Source: Halanaerobium sp. MA284_MarDTE_T2
GTDB lineage: Bacteria; Bacillota; Halanaerobiia; Halanaerobiales; Halanaerobiaceae
DNA length: 64,000 bases
NCBI RefSeq assembly: GCF_003337245.1
Contig: NZ_QPJE01000004.1
Coordinates: 92,285 to 156,284 of the forward strand
Direction of reading: 5' to 3'
The notes under the pieces are model-generated. The model was given only the letters and a program-made list of their open reading frames with translations. It had not been told where the DNA came from and did not search any database. Both the position numbers and the translations under genes were made by a program. Positions 9,016-18,404 of this stretch are shown here, one piece after another (the stretch's first letter is position 1; every line of letters starts with the position of its first letter).

Positions 9016-10212
9016 TTGTCTGCTAAAGAACTTAATGAGATGATTGTAGAAAAAGTAAACTCTTTGGAAAATTGGATGATTGAAATAAGAAGAGATATAC
9101 ACCGGCACCCAGAGCCAAGCCGCAGTGAGTTCAGAACTTCTAAAAAGGTAGAAGATATACTAAAAGATCTTGGTGTTGAAGTTAAAACTGGATTTTATAA
9201 TACAGGTTTAACAGGTCTTATCAGAGGAAAGAAAAAAGGGAGGACACTTGCTTTTAGATTTGACATGGATGCACTTGAGATGGATGAAGAAACAGGGCTG
9301 GATTTTGCTTCTAAAAATGAAGGTGTTATGCATGCCTGTGGTCATGATGGTCATACTGCAGTGGGGCTGGCCTTGGCAAAAATTCTGGTGGATTTCAAAG
9401 AGGAGATAAATGGGAATATTAAACTGATCTTTCAGCCAGCCGAAGAAGATGCACCACACGGTGGAGGAGCTAAATATATGATTCAGGAAGGTGTGCTCAA
9501 AGATCCGGATGTTTCTGCTGCTGTTGGAATTCACCTCTGGCCTGCACTGAAGCTGGGAGAAATCGGAGCAAAAACAGGGCCAATGATGGCAGCTTCAGAT
9601 CCCATAACAGTTGAAGTAACCGGAAAAGGTGCCCATGCATCACTTCCCAATCTGGGTATTGACCCAGTTGTGGCTGCTGCACAGATCGTTAATAATCTCC
9701 AGACAATTGTCAGCAGAAATGTAGATCCTTTTGAACAGGCTGTGGTTACAATTGGTAAATTTATTGGTGGTACACGTTATAATACAATTCCGGGAAGAGT
9801 CAACTTAGAAGGAACTGTGCGGACATTTAACGAAGAGGTCAGAGATAAGGTAGAAAAAAGAATTAAACAAATTTGCGAAAAAACTGCTGAAGCAATGGGA
9901 GCATCAGCTGAGGTTGATTACAGCAGAGGCTATCCACCTACAGTAAATGATGAAAAAATGGTGAATCTGGCCGCCCGTTCTGCCAGAGATATTCTTGGGG
10001 AAGATGCTTTTGTGGATATAGATAGACCGGCTCCAGGTGGAGAAGATTTTGCATATTTCACAAAAGAAATTCCTTCAGTATATATGTGGCTTGGCTATTC
10101 GGAGGAAGATAAAGAAATATTTCCACCTCACAGTCCTAAATATAATTTTAACGAAAAAGCACTTTCTTATGGTGTTAGAGTGCTGAGCAGAATTGCATTA
10201 AATTGGAGATGA
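9016..10212 (+). CDS. M20 family amidohydrolase
   Basis: Metal-dependent amidohydrolase of the M20D group (hippurate, indole-acetyl-amino acid and N-acyl-amino acid hydrolases), 398 residues. The metal site is visible in HACGHDGHT and the following PAEED, with the catalytic base region FRFDMDALEMDEE and the C-terminal APGGEDFAYF. The start is TTG at 9016, with AAGGAGG at 9001-9007. It sits between abgT and abgA and so takes the position AbgB has in E. coli, but the sequence reads as a general M20D enzyme; the substrate is uncertain. Confidence 0.88.
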   Translation: MSAKELNEMIVEKVNSLENWMIEIRRDIHRHPEPSRSEFRTSKKVEDILKDLGVEVKTGFYNTGLTGLIRGKKKGRTLAFRFDMDALEMDEETGLDFASKNEGVMHACGHDGHTAVGLALAKILVDFKEEINGNIKLIFQPAEEDAPHGGGAKYMIQEGVLKDPDVSAAVGIHLWPALKLGEIGAKTGPMMAASDPITVEVTGKGAHASLPNLGIDPVVAAAQIVNNLQTIVSRNVDPFEQAVVTIGKFIGGTRYNTIPGRVNLEGTVRTFNEEVRDKVEKRIKQICEKTAEAMGASAEVDYSRGYPPTVNDEKMVNLAARSARDILGEDAFVDIDRPAPGGEDFAYFTKEIPSVYMWLGYSEEDKEIFPPHSPKYNFNEKALSYGVRVLSRIALNWR

Positions 10213-10218
10213 TATCTT

Positions 10219-11514
10219 ATGTATGATAATCAGGCTAAGTGGGAAGAACTGGAAAAGAAAATCATAAAATACAGGCGTGATTTTCATAAATATGCTGAAA
10301 CAGGATGGACTGAATTTAGAACTGCATCCCGTGCTGCTGCCTATTTAGATAAACTCGGTTATGATATTAAATATGGAAGAGAAGTTTTTGGCGAGAAGAG
10401 CAGAATGGGGCTGCCTGGCGAAGAAGATTTGGAAAAACACTATCAGAGAGCTATCAAACAGGGAGCAGAAGAAGAATATGTTCAGGCTATGAAGGGTGGT
10501 TTTACAGGTGTTGTTGCTGAACTGGATAATGGTGCTGGCCCGGTAACAGCATTTCGATTTGACATGGATGCTGTAGATATAACAGAGAGTACTAATGAAG
10601 ACCACTTACCTTTTAAAGAAGGTTTTGCTTCTGTAAACGAAAATGCCATGCATGCCTGTGGACATGACGGCCACACTTCTATTGGACTTGGACTGGCTGA
10701 AGTTTTGATGAACAATAGAGAAAAATTTTCCGGCAAGATAAAACTTATATTTCAGCCTGCAGAAGAAGGTGTTAGAGGAGCAAAATCAATGGCTGAATCT
10801 GGTATTGTTGATGATGTAGATTTTATTTTTGGTCTGCATCTTGGACTTGAAGCTGATTCGGGGGGAGAACTTTACCCTGGCAGTGAAGGATTTCTTGCTA
10901 CTTCGAAATTTGATGCATTTTTTTCTGGAAGACCGGCTCATGCAGGGGCAAAACCGGAAGAAGGAAAAAATGCTTTACTTGCTGCAGCAAATGCAGCTTT
11001 GAACCTTCATGCCATTTCCCGCAGTAGTAAAGGAGTAACAAGAATTAATGTTGGCAAAATGAAAGCAGGATCAGGGAGAAATGTTATAGCATCTGATGCT
11101 CATCTTGTTATAGAAAGCAGGGGAGCAAGTTCTGAACTGAATAATTATATTTATGATAATGCGATAAGGATTTTAGAATCATCGGCGCATATGTATGATC
11201 TTCAAATTGAAGTTAAAGCAATGGGTGGTGCGGAAAGTGGAGAAAGTGATGAGGAATTAATAAAAGCAGTTAAAAATGCAGCCTTAAATATAAAAGTCTT
11301 CGAAAAAGTACATAATGAGAAAATGAATCTGGGAGGGAGTGAGGATTTCACTTATTTCCTTAAAAGGGTTGAACAGAGAGGTGGGAAAGGCTGCTATATT
11401 GCTCTTGGTACAGATCTTAAGGGAGGGCACCACACCAGGAAATTTGATATTGGTGAACAGGACTTGATTAACGGAGTTAAACTTCTTTCAGCTTTAATTC
11501 TGGAACTAACTTAA
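10219..11514 (+). CDS. abgA: AbgA-like p-aminobenzoyl-glutamate hydrolase subunit
   Basis: M20 amidohydrolase of 431 residues with features specific to E. coli AbgA: RRDFHKYAETGWTEFRTA near the start, a GREVFGEKSRMGLP segment, and a roughly 30-residue insertion before GGFTGVVA. Metal-site motifs HACGHDGHT and PAEEG are intact, as is the LGGSEDFTYF block. It starts 6 bases after the preceding amidohydrolase, so the two are co-transcribed. Together with AbgT they would cleave p-aminobenzoyl-glutamate, a folate breakdown product, into p-aminobenzoate and glutamate. Confidence 0.85.
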   Translation: MYDNQAKWEELEKKIIKYRRDFHKYAETGWTEFRTASRAAAYLDKLGYDIKYGREVFGEKSRMGLPGEEDLEKHYQRAIKQGAEEEYVQAMKGGFTGVVAELDNGAGPVTAFRFDMDAVDITESTNEDHLPFKEGFASVNENAMHACGHDGHTSIGLGLAEVLMNNREKFSGKIKLIFQPAEEGVRGAKSMAESGIVDDVDFIFGLHLGLEADSGGELYPGSEGFLATSKFDAFFSGRPAHAGAKPEEGKNALLAAANAALNLHAISRSSKGVTRINVGKMKAGSGRNVIASDAHLVIESRGASSELNNYIYDNAIRILESSAHMYDLQIEVKAMGGAESGESDEELIKAVKNAALNIKVFEKVHNEKMNLGGSEDFTYFLKRVEQRGGKGCYIALGTDLKGGHHTRKFDIGEQDLINGVKLLSALILELT

Positions 11515-11730
11515 AATATATCTCCTTATTATACATTTTGCAGGCAGATTTGCCACTTAATAATAGATAAAAAATAAGTATAATAAATTAAAGGTAAACT
11601 AATTTGAAATATATTTTGATATATATGATGAAGGGATTTTTTGTTTTCTGTTGAACATTATTAATAAATGCGGAAATTTAAAAGAATATTAAATATACAC
11701 GGAAATAAATAGATCTAAGAGGAGGATAAA

Positions 11731-12633
11731 ATGAAAAAGGTTATATTTGATTGTGATAACACACTGGGACTAAAAAAGAAAGAAGTTGATGACGGACTGG
11801 CTTTTCTTTTTCTCCTCGGCAGAAAGGACATAGATCTGATGGGTATCAGCAGTGTTTTTGGCAATAGTTCTCTAAACAGAACTTTTGAAGTCACTGAAAA
11901 AATGCTTCAGGATTTTTCTTTAAAAGGCAGAATTCCGCATTTGAAGGGAGCAGAAGGACCAGGAGATTTTGATACAGAAGCAGCTGATTTTATGGCTGAA
12001 AAAGCAGCTGAAAACAAAGGAGAAATAACAATTATTGCAGCAGGCGCACTTACAAATTTGTATACTGCCTGGAAAAAAGACAGCAATTTTTTTAAAAATG
12101 TAAAAGAAATTATTGTTATGGGTGGTACAACAGATCCTCTCAATATTAGCAGTGAGATAATTCCCGAATTAAACCTGTCCTGTGACCCTGAGGCAGCCGA
12201 AAAAGTTTTGCAAGCAGATGTACCGGTTGCACTGATGACCGGTAATCTCTGTCTGGCGGCAAGATTTGGGGAAAAATCATGGCACCGAGTTGGTCGTTCA
12301 CAGAATAAGCCTGTGCGTGCATATATAAAAGATAAAATTTCAGACTGGTACCAGTATTCGTCAGAAATAATTGGTCTGTCTGGATTTTATATGTGGGATG
12401 TTGTACCTGCAGTTTATATGATAGCCCCAGAACTGTTTTTGTATAATAAGTGTAAGTTGGTCTCTACAGCGGAAGATCTTAAAAATGGCAGGATCAAAAC
12501 AGAAAAAACAGATGGTAAGCTTGCAGATGCTGCGGTTATAAACCTTCCGTCAACAATAATTGATACAAAAAGATTTAAAGATATTATTTTTGCAGCCTGG
12601 GATAATATAGAAATTGTTCCAGAGGGTTATTAA
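11731..12633 (+). CDS. Inosine/uridine-preferring nucleoside hydrolase family protein
   Basis: A 300-residue protein of the IU_nuc_hydro family, which cleaves the N-glycosidic bond of ribonucleosides. The N-terminal Ca-binding region appears as FDCDNTLGLKK followed by VDDGLAFLFLLG, a variant of the usual DTDPGxDDALA. IIAAGALTNLYTAW and IIVMGGT are also typical, as is a histidine/aspartate-containing C-terminal region (MWDVVPAVYM). GAGGAGG precedes the ATG. It is monocistronic with its own terminator. The unusual N-terminal motif means nucleoside preference cannot be assumed. Confidence 0.8.
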   Translation: MKKVIFDCDNTLGLKKKEVDDGLAFLFLLGRKDIDLMGISSVFGNSSLNRTFEVTEKMLQDFSLKGRIPHLKGAEGPGDFDTEAADFMAEKAAENKGEITIIAAGALTNLYTAWKKDSNFFKNVKEIIVMGGTTDPLNISSEIIPELNLSCDPEAAEKVLQADVPVALMTGNLCLAARFGEKSWHRVGRSQNKPVRAYIKDKISDWYQYSSEIIGLSGFYMWDVVPAVYMIAPELFLYNKCKLVSTAEDLKNGRIKTEKTDGKLADAAVINLPSTIIDTKRFKDIIFAAWDNIEIVPEGY

Positions 12634-12661
12634 AAAGAGTCGGGATTCCGGCTCTTTTTTC
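12632..12661 (+). terminator. Rho-independent terminator after the nucleoside hydrolase gene
   Basis: AGAGTCGG (12636-12643) pairs with CCGGCTCT (12648-12655) around a 4-base loop and runs into a T-rich tail. It overlaps the stop codon region. Confidence 0.85.
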
Positions 12662-12825
12662 TTTACGTTAATTTCAATTTCTGTTATACTTAAAAATAAA
12701 ATAAAAAAATCATGGGGGTGAAAAAACTAATAAACAATTAAAATAGTGTCTGGTTGAGGGAAAAGAAAGGCAAATTTAGCAGGATATTTATAAAATTAAA
12801 ATGAGAAGTTAGGAGTGAGTAATTG

Positions 12826-14328
12826 ATGAAAAAGTTAATAATTTTATTAATTGTTTTAAGTATCAGTTTTTCTCTGACTGCAGCAGCACCACAGAATGGG
12901 GGTACACTGATTGTTGGACTTGATGATGACCCACCAATGCTGGATCCACACATGTCAACAACCAGAGTGGACAGACAGGTTTTTATGAGTTTATATGACA
13001 GCCTGCTGAAACTTGATCCTGAACTAAATATTAAACCAGGACTGGCAGAAGATTGGGAAATAAGTGAGGATGGTACAAAATATATTTTTTATCTTCGCGA
13101 TAATGTGGTTTTTCATGACGGAACAGATTTTGACGCAGAAGCAGTTAAATTTAATTTTGAAAGAATGCTTGATCCAGAACTTGGTTCTCCACGTAAAAGT
13201 GATCTGGATTTAATTGAAGAAATAGAGGTGGTTGACGAATATACAATCAGCCTTAAACTTTCTAAAGCATATGTCCCATTTTTGAGTACACTAACTGATA
13301 GAGCAGGAATGATGATTTCTCCAGCGGCTCTGGAAAAATATGGAGAAAACTTTCCGTCCCATCCTGTTGGCACAGGTCCTTTTAAATTTGTAGAAAGAGA
13401 AATGCAGGACAGGATAGTTTTAGAAAAAAATGAAAATTACTGGCAGGAAGGCCTTCCCTATCTGGATAAAGTTATTTATAAACCATTTACTGATGGTAAT
13501 GTGAGGCTTGTAAATTTAACTTCAGGAGAGCTGGATTTGATAGATGAAGTTCCACCCAAAGATATAGAAAAATTAGCCGAAGATGACAGTATAAAAGTCA
13601 GCACAGTTAGTGGACTTGGATTTCAGGGAATCTGGATCAATAAAGCTGTAGAACCTTTCAGCAGTGATGCACTGACACAGGCACTAAATTACAGTATTAA
13701 CCGTGATGCAATAGTGAATGTTGTTTTTGGAGAAGCAGCATTTCCGGCCCACAGCCCCTTTCCTCCTGGAACATCAGTACATGATGAGAGCAGAGAAGTG
13801 GTTCAGGTTAACACTGAAAAAGCAAAAGAACTGCTTAAAGAAGCTGGAAAAGCAGATGGATATGAATTTAATATGCTTGTATCACCAGAACCTACTGCAA
13901 AACAGACTGCACAGCTGATTCAGTCTATGGCTTCACAGGTAAGAATAAAAGTTAATATTGAACTGCTGGAATTTGGTACTCTGATAGACCGCCTTATGGC
14001 TACAAACTATCAGGCTGTTTTAGTTGGCTGGAGTGGAAGAGTAGATCCTGATGGAAACACCTATAGATTTTTCCACAGTGAAGGTTCAATGAATCAGAGC
14101 AATTATTCCAATCCAGAGGTAGATAAACTGCTTGATGCTGCCAGAATAGAAAGTGATCCAGCAAAAAGAAAAGAATTATATGGAAAGGTAGTAGAATATC
14201 TGGATAAAGAACTTCCATATATATTTGTATATCACCCTAAAGAACTAAAAGCACACAAAAATAGAGTAAATGGATTTACACCATATCCTGACGGTCTTAT
14301 GAGGCTGCATGAAGTTTGGGTAGATTAA
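12826..14328 (+). CDS. ABC transporter substrate-binding protein, family 5 (peptide/nickel type)
   Basis: Extracytoplasmic binding protein of about 500 residues (SBP_bac_5). A signal peptide (KKLIILLIVLSISFSLTAAA) has no lipobox cysteine, so the mature protein is probably soluble in a periplasm. Family motifs include DPPMLDPHMSTTR, the YIFYLRDNVVFHDG block and HPVGTGPFKF. The ATG at 12826 is preferred over an adjacent TTG (12823); AGGAG is at 12811-12815. Two permease genes follow, but no ATPase. The ligand (di/oligopeptide, nickel, other) cannot be told from sequence. Confidence 0.88.
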   Translation: MKKLIILLIVLSISFSLTAAAPQNGGTLIVGLDDDPPMLDPHMSTTRVDRQVFMSLYDSLLKLDPELNIKPGLAEDWEISEDGTKYIFYLRDNVVFHDGTDFDAEAVKFNFERMLDPELGSPRKSDLDLIEEIEVVDEYTISLKLSKAYVPFLSTLTDRAGMMISPAALEKYGENFPSHPVGTGPFKFVEREMQDRIVLEKNENYWQEGLPYLDKVIYKPFTDGNVRLVNLTSGELDLIDEVPPKDIEKLAEDDSIKVSTVSGLGFQGIWINKAVEPFSSDALTQALNYSINRDAIVNVVFGEAAFPAHSPFPPGTSVHDESREVVQVNTEKAKELLKEAGKADGYEFNMLVSPEPTAKQTAQLIQSMASQVRIKVNIELLEFGTLIDRLMATNYQAVLVGWSGRVDPDGNTYRFFHSEGSMNQSNYSNPEVDKLLDAARIESDPAKRKELYGKVVEYLDKELPYIFVYHPKELKAHKNRVNGFTPYPDGLMRLHEVWVD

Positions 14329-14410
14329 CTGAGATTGTTTTGCTTAAAAATAAAGTGATATAAAAACAGAGTAAAACTGGATTTGCAGGCTATATTTAGT
14401 ATTTGTCAAT

Positions 14411-14438
14411 AATAAACCGAGTTAAATAAACCGAGTTA
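14411..14438 (+). repeat. 14-bp tandem duplication in the spacer before the permease genes
   Basis: AATAAACCGAGTTA occurs twice in direct contact (14411-14424 and 14425-14438), with a degenerate third partial copy just after. It lies between the binding-protein gene and the first permease, about 40 bases before the start codon. Confidence 0.85.
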
Positions 14439-14476
14439 TGTATAAACTAAATTAAGTTGAGTATAGGAGTAGATTT

Positions 14477-15430
14477 ATGAGTAGATATTTAATACAGAGA
14501 ATAATAATGATGATACCTGTTTTATTACTTGTTACAGTACTGATTTTTTCGCTAATACACTTAACTCCAGGAGATCCTGCCCTGATGATGCTGGGGCAGG
14601 AGGCCTCTCCTGAGGCACTGGAGGCACTGCGTGCCAGAATGGGACTTGACCGCCCTCTGGTTGTTCAGTATTTCAGCTGGCTAAAAAATGTGGTCAAAGG
14701 TGATCTTGGAACTTCTATCAGAGACAACCGCAGTGTAGCAGAAGCAATATTTAAAAAAATACCCATCACTTTAGAACTTGCACTTTTAGGTATTTTAATA
14801 TCCATTGTGATTGCTATACCGGCAGGTATTATTTCTGCCGTAAAAAAAGGTACGGTTTTTGATTATTCCAGTACCCTGATAGCACTTGGAGGTATATCTA
14901 TGCCCAGTTTTTGGGTGGGCATTTTGCTAATATATCTTTTTGCTGTTCAATTTAAAATTCTACCACCATCTGGTTATATTTCTCCATTTGAAGATTTATC
15001 ACAGAATTTAAAACTGATGATTATGCCTTCACTTTCTCTCGGCATAAGAATGGCTGCTGTGACAATGAGAATGATGCGCTCCAGCCTGCTGAATGTGCTT
15101 CAGTCAGATTATGTTAGAACTGCAGCGGCCAAAGGACTTCCCGAATTTGTTGTTATATTAAAACATGCTGTCAGAAATTCACTTATTTCTGTAGTAACGG
15201 TTATTGGCCTGCAGATGTCAGCTTTTTTAGGTGGAGCTGTAATTACAGAGCAGATTTTTGCTATACCTGGATTTGGCAGGCTGGTTGTTCAGTCTATCTT
15301 TAATCGTGATTTCCCGATGCTGCAGGGTTCAATTTTAATAATGGCGATAATGGTTATTTTTGTTAATTTGGCAGTTGATATAACTTATTCCTTCCTTGAT
15401 CCAAGAATATCTATTGGAGGTGGGGAATAA
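14477..15430 (+). CDS. Peptide-type ABC transporter permease (DppB-like)
   Basis: Inner-membrane permease of 317 residues, BPD_transp_1 family, DppB/OppB type. The N-terminal RYLIQRIIMMIPVLLLV and HLTPGDPA signatures and the EAA loop region (VRTAAAKGLPEFVVILKHAVRN) are intact. TAGGAG precedes the ATG. Its stop overlaps the start of the next permease by one base (TAATG), so the two are translated together and form the membrane channel for the importer of the binding protein at 12826. Confidence 0.92.
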   Translation: MSRYLIQRIIMMIPVLLLVTVLIFSLIHLTPGDPALMMLGQEASPEALEALRARMGLDRPLVVQYFSWLKNVVKGDLGTSIRDNRSVAEAIFKKIPITLELALLGILISIVIAIPAGIISAVKKGTVFDYSSTLIALGGISMPSFWVGILLIYLFAVQFKILPPSGYISPFEDLSQNLKLMIMPSLSLGIRMAAVTMRMMRSSLLNVLQSDYVRTAAAKGLPEFVVILKHAVRNSLISVVTVIGLQMSAFLGGAVITEQIFAIPGFGRLVVQSIFNRDFPMLQGSILIMAIMVIFVNLAVDITYSFLDPRISIGGGE

Positions 15431-16248
15431 TGTGGAATAAATTTAAAAGAAACAAACTTGCTTTAATTGCAGCAGCTGTCATATTTTTGGAAGTACTGCT
15501 GGCTATATTTGCTCCACTTATTGCACCATATGATCCGCGTGAGCCAGATTATGTAAATTTTCTTAAAGGTCCGGGAGAAAATCACCTGCTGGGTACCGAT
15601 GATTTAGGCAGAGATGTGTTCAGCAGACTTATTTATGGGATTCGTGTTTCTCTGTCTGCAGGATTAATTTCTGTCTTGATTGCTCTAGCGGTTGGTATTC
15701 CCATCGGCTTAATTGCTGGTTATTACAGGGGATTTCTAGATGAATTTGTGATTATGAGATTTACAGATGCAATGATGTCTCTTCCTTCACTTGTTCTGGC
15801 CCTGGCTCTGAGTGCCATTATGGGAGCAGGTTTAAAAAATGCAATGATAGCTATTGGTATCATATTTACACCTAGGTATATAAGACTTGTAAGAGGGGAA
15901 GTTCTTTCTATTAAAGAAGCACAGTTTGTTGAGGCAGCAAAATCACTGGGTATGTCAGATATCAGAATTTTATTTAAGCATATTTTACCCAATATTATGA
16001 GTCCAATTCTGGTTCAGGCAACTCTGAGTATTGCATCAGGTATAATTGTAGAAGCAAGCCTGAGTTATCTGGGGCTGGGTACACAGCCGCCTATTCCAAG
16101 CTGGGGAACTATGCTGAGTACCGGACAGGGCTATCTGGATCAGGCACCGTGGATTGCACTTTCTTCCGGTATGGCAATCTTTATTTCAGTACTTGCCTTT
16201 AATTTGATGGGAGATGGATTAAGAGATATGCTGGACCCCAAAATATAA
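15430..16248 (+). CDS. Peptide-type ABC transporter permease (DppC-like)
   Basis: Second inner-membrane permease of the importer, 272 residues, DppC/OppC type. Seen are the N-terminal WNKFKRNKLALIAAAV, the HLLGTDDLGRDVFSRLIYG signature, and the EAA loop (FVEAAKSLGMSDIRILFKH). The usual dppD and dppF ATPase genes do not follow; the next gene is a CsoR-type regulator. The system must borrow ATPases encoded elsewhere, as some oligopeptide systems do. Confidence 0.92.
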   Translation: MWNKFKRNKLALIAAAVIFLEVLLAIFAPLIAPYDPREPDYVNFLKGPGENHLLGTDDLGRDVFSRLIYGIRVSLSAGLISVLIALAVGIPIGLIAGYYRGFLDEFVIMRFTDAMMSLPSLVLALALSAIMGAGLKNAMIAIGIIFTPRYIRLVRGEVLSIKEAQFVEAAKSLGMSDIRILFKHILPNIMSPILVQATLSIASGIIVEASLSYLGLGTQPPIPSWGTMLSTGQGYLDQAPWIALSSGMAIFISVLAFNLMGDGLRDMLDPKI

Positions 16249-16302
16249 TTTAATTATCATATATTATTTAAGGTAACGAAAAAACCCAAAAGAGGTGTTA
16301 GT

Positions 16303-16581
16303 ATGAATTCATTATCAGAAGAAGATAAGAAAAACTTAGATTTGCGCCTGCGGAGAATAGAAGGCCAGGTAAGAGGATTGCAGAGGATGATAAAAGAAGA
16401 TAAATACTGTGTGGATATTTTAACACAGATAAACGCATCCAGGGGTGCTTTAAAAAAAGTAGCACTCAAAGTACTGGATAAACATATAAATGGATGTGTG
16501 AAAAATGCTATTTCAGATAAAAAAGGAGAACAGGAGATTATTGATGAGCTGCTCGATGTTATAGATAAATTTACCGATTAA
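16303..16581 (+). CDS. csoR: CsoR/FrmR-family metal-sensing repressor
   Basis: A 92-residue all-helical DNA-binding repressor (DUF156). The family signature LRRIEGQVRGLQRMI is present. The Cu(I)-sensing triad Cys-His-Cys appears at C36, H61 and C65, the same spacing as in the characterised CsoR, which favours copper(I) over formaldehyde or nickel. AGAGGTG precedes the ATG. No copper ATPase or chaperone is beside it, so its target is elsewhere or is the downstream DUF218 gene. Sulfur-species sensors of this family lack the histidine, which argues against that role. Confidence 0.88.
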   Translation: MNSLSEEDKKNLDLRLRRIEGQVRGLQRMIKEDKYCVDILTQINASRGALKKVALKVLDKHINGCVKNAISDKKGEQEIIDELLDVIDKFTD

Positions 16582-16637
16582 TATAACAGCCCTTTTGTGT
16601 TAAGTCTCATTAAATTTAAAGGTGGGGTGAAAATTTA

Positions 16638-17396
16638 ATGCTTGCACTAGAGAAAATAATTGCTTCATTTGTAATGCCGCCCGGACTATTTATTGTACTG
16701 CTGTTTATTCTGACAGTTTATCTTATTATTAAGGGAAAAAGTGGAATTATAAAAATTATCTCTGTAATTTTTCTGCTAATTATGATAGTATTATCAAGTG
16801 GAATTGGTATAAAAATACTGGTTATTCCACTTGAAGATTATGCAGACAGTATAAGTGTTGAACCACTAACCCCACATCCGGTGGCTGTTCTTGGTGGTGG
16901 AATATATTACAGAGAAGGGAGAGGAGCTTATCCCGGTCTCTACAGCCTGCAGAGAATTATTAAGGCATATAAAATACACAATCTGCACAGGACAGAGATT
17001 ATATATAGTGGAGGGGTAGCTTTGGGTTATTCGGAAACATCTGAAGCTGAAGTAGCTGCAGATGTACTGGAAAATCTGGGGATGGAAATGGAAAATTTTA
17101 TAGAAGAAGATAGGGCCAGAACTACATTCGAAAATGCTGAACATATAAAACAGTGGATGAATGATAATGATTATGATAAAATTTATCTTGTCACTTCGGC
17201 CATACATATGGCCAGATCAGCTGCTGTTTTTAAAAGTCAGAATATAGATTTTTTACCGGTTCATTCGGGATATATCTTCAGCCATAGGCTGGGATATTTA
17301 GAATATTTACCTAATCGGGGAGCTCTAACAGCAAACTTAAATGCCCTGCATGAGTGGGTGGGGCTTTTCTGGTATTATCTAACAGACAGAATTTAG
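16638..17396 (+). CDS. YdcF/SanA-like DUF218 membrane protein
   Basis: A 252-residue protein with two N-terminal membrane segments (about residues 10-30 and 35-60) and a C-terminal DUF218 domain. Family motifs are VAVLGGGI, the YSGGVALGYSETSEAEVA stretch, DRARTTFENAE and VTSAIHMARS. ElyC and SanA, members of this family, affect envelope and peptidoglycan integrity in E. coli, but no enzymatic activity is established here. It begins behind GGTGGGGTG, 56 bases after csoR. Confidence 0.8.
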   Translation: MLALEKIIASFVMPPGLFIVLLFILTVYLIIKGKSGIIKIISVIFLLIMIVLSSGIGIKILVIPLEDYADSISVEPLTPHPVAVLGGGIYYREGRGAYPGLYSLQRIIKAYKIHNLHRTEIIYSGGVALGYSETSEAEVAADVLENLGMEMENFIEEDRARTTFENAEHIKQWMNDNDYDKIYLVTSAIHMARSAAVFKSQNIDFLPVHSGYIFSHRLGYLEYLPNRGALTANLNALHEWVGLFWYYLTDRI

Positions 17397-17526
17397 ATAC
17401 AGAAAAAGTAGTTTAAATTAGAGTCTGTTAAATAAAATGTTAATTAATCTTATGATGTGGGAAAATCATCTTATTGATTTCTTAAGAAAAACAACAATAT
17501 AAGTCATATAAGAAAGGAAGTTGAAT

Positions 17527-18363
17527 ATGAAGATCGATTTACACATGCACAGTACATATTCTGATGGAACTCTCAATCCTGAAGAACTTGTAAAAAAATC
17601 TGCTGAGAGGGGATTGGAAGCTATTTCTCTGACAGATCACGATACAACAGCAGGAACAGCTGAAGCTGCTCAAGTGGCGAAAGATTGCGGTATAGAATTT
17701 GTACCGGGAATAGAAATATCAACCTATCATGGTGAAGCAGAATACCATATTTTAGGTTATTTTATTGACATTGAAAATCAAGAATTAAAAAAATTGAGTG
17801 ATGAAATTATTCAGTCCAGAATTGACAGGACAAAAAAGATTCTCAGTAATTTGAATGAAATGGGATATCAGCTGGATTATGAAGATATAGAAGAATATGC
17901 ATCCGGTGTCAGTATTGGCCGCCCACATATTGCAAGAGCACTGGTAAAAAAAGGTTATGCAGAAACAATAGCCGATGCTTTTACTGATAAGCTGATAGGT
18001 GGAGGAAGTCCTGCTTATGTTGAAAAGAAAAAAGTCAGGCCGGAAACAGTAGTAAAAACTATTTTGAAGTCAGGTGGAATTCCTGTAATTGCACATCCAT
18101 TTTTGATAAATCATGGAGATCCCTTAGAAAAAAAGGATATCGAAAAATTAAAGCAGGCCGGACTTAAAGGAATAGAAGTTTATCAGAGTAAACATGATGA
18201 AGTTAATACTTTAAGATATAAAAAAATTGCTGAAGAGCTGAATCTCTTAATAACAGGGGGTTCTGATTATCATGGAGATAATTCGCCTGGAATCATGCCT
18301 GGAGAATGGGGAATAGATTATGATGATTACCAAAAATTAAAAATTGCAGCAAATACAGATTAA
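17527..18363 (+). CDS. PHP domain phosphoesterase (RnmA/YciV-like)
   Basis: Cytoplasmic metal-dependent phosphoesterase of 278 residues. The PHP metal-binding motifs are visible: DLHMHSTYSDGTLNP at the start, LTDHDTTAG, the PGIEIST block, PVIAHPF and GGSDYHG near the end. Relatives hydrolyse 3',5'-nucleoside bisphosphates or trim 5' ends of small RNAs; the substrate here is not known. The ATG at 17527 is chosen over a TTG at 17521, which would overlap the AAAGGAAG ribosome site. Confidence 0.85.
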   Translation: MKIDLHMHSTYSDGTLNPEELVKKSAERGLEAISLTDHDTTAGTAEAAQVAKDCGIEFVPGIEISTYHGEAEYHILGYFIDIENQELKKLSDEIIQSRIDRTKKILSNLNEMGYQLDYEDIEEYASGVSIGRPHIARALVKKGYAETIADAFTDKLIGGGSPAYVEKKKVRPETVVKTILKSGGIPVIAHPFLINHGDPLEKKDIEKLKQAGLKGIEVYQSKHDEVNTLRYKKIAEELNLLITGGSDYHGDNSPGIMPGEWGIDYDDYQKLKIAANTD

Positions 18364-18404
18364 GATTAATTATCATTATAAGGAGAATTCTAATAATATA
18401 CTAT

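Noticed and set aside
7195..11587. A 19-base identity (7195-7213 and 11569-11587) upstream of abgT and the nucleoside hydrolase
   Set aside because: The shared sequence is almost pure A/T around a TATAAT and probably reflects promoter-like composition, not a specific operator.
13000..14218. Several open frames on both strands within the peptide-binding protein gene
   Set aside because: All lie inside a well-supported gene and lack ribosome sites or recognisable domains.
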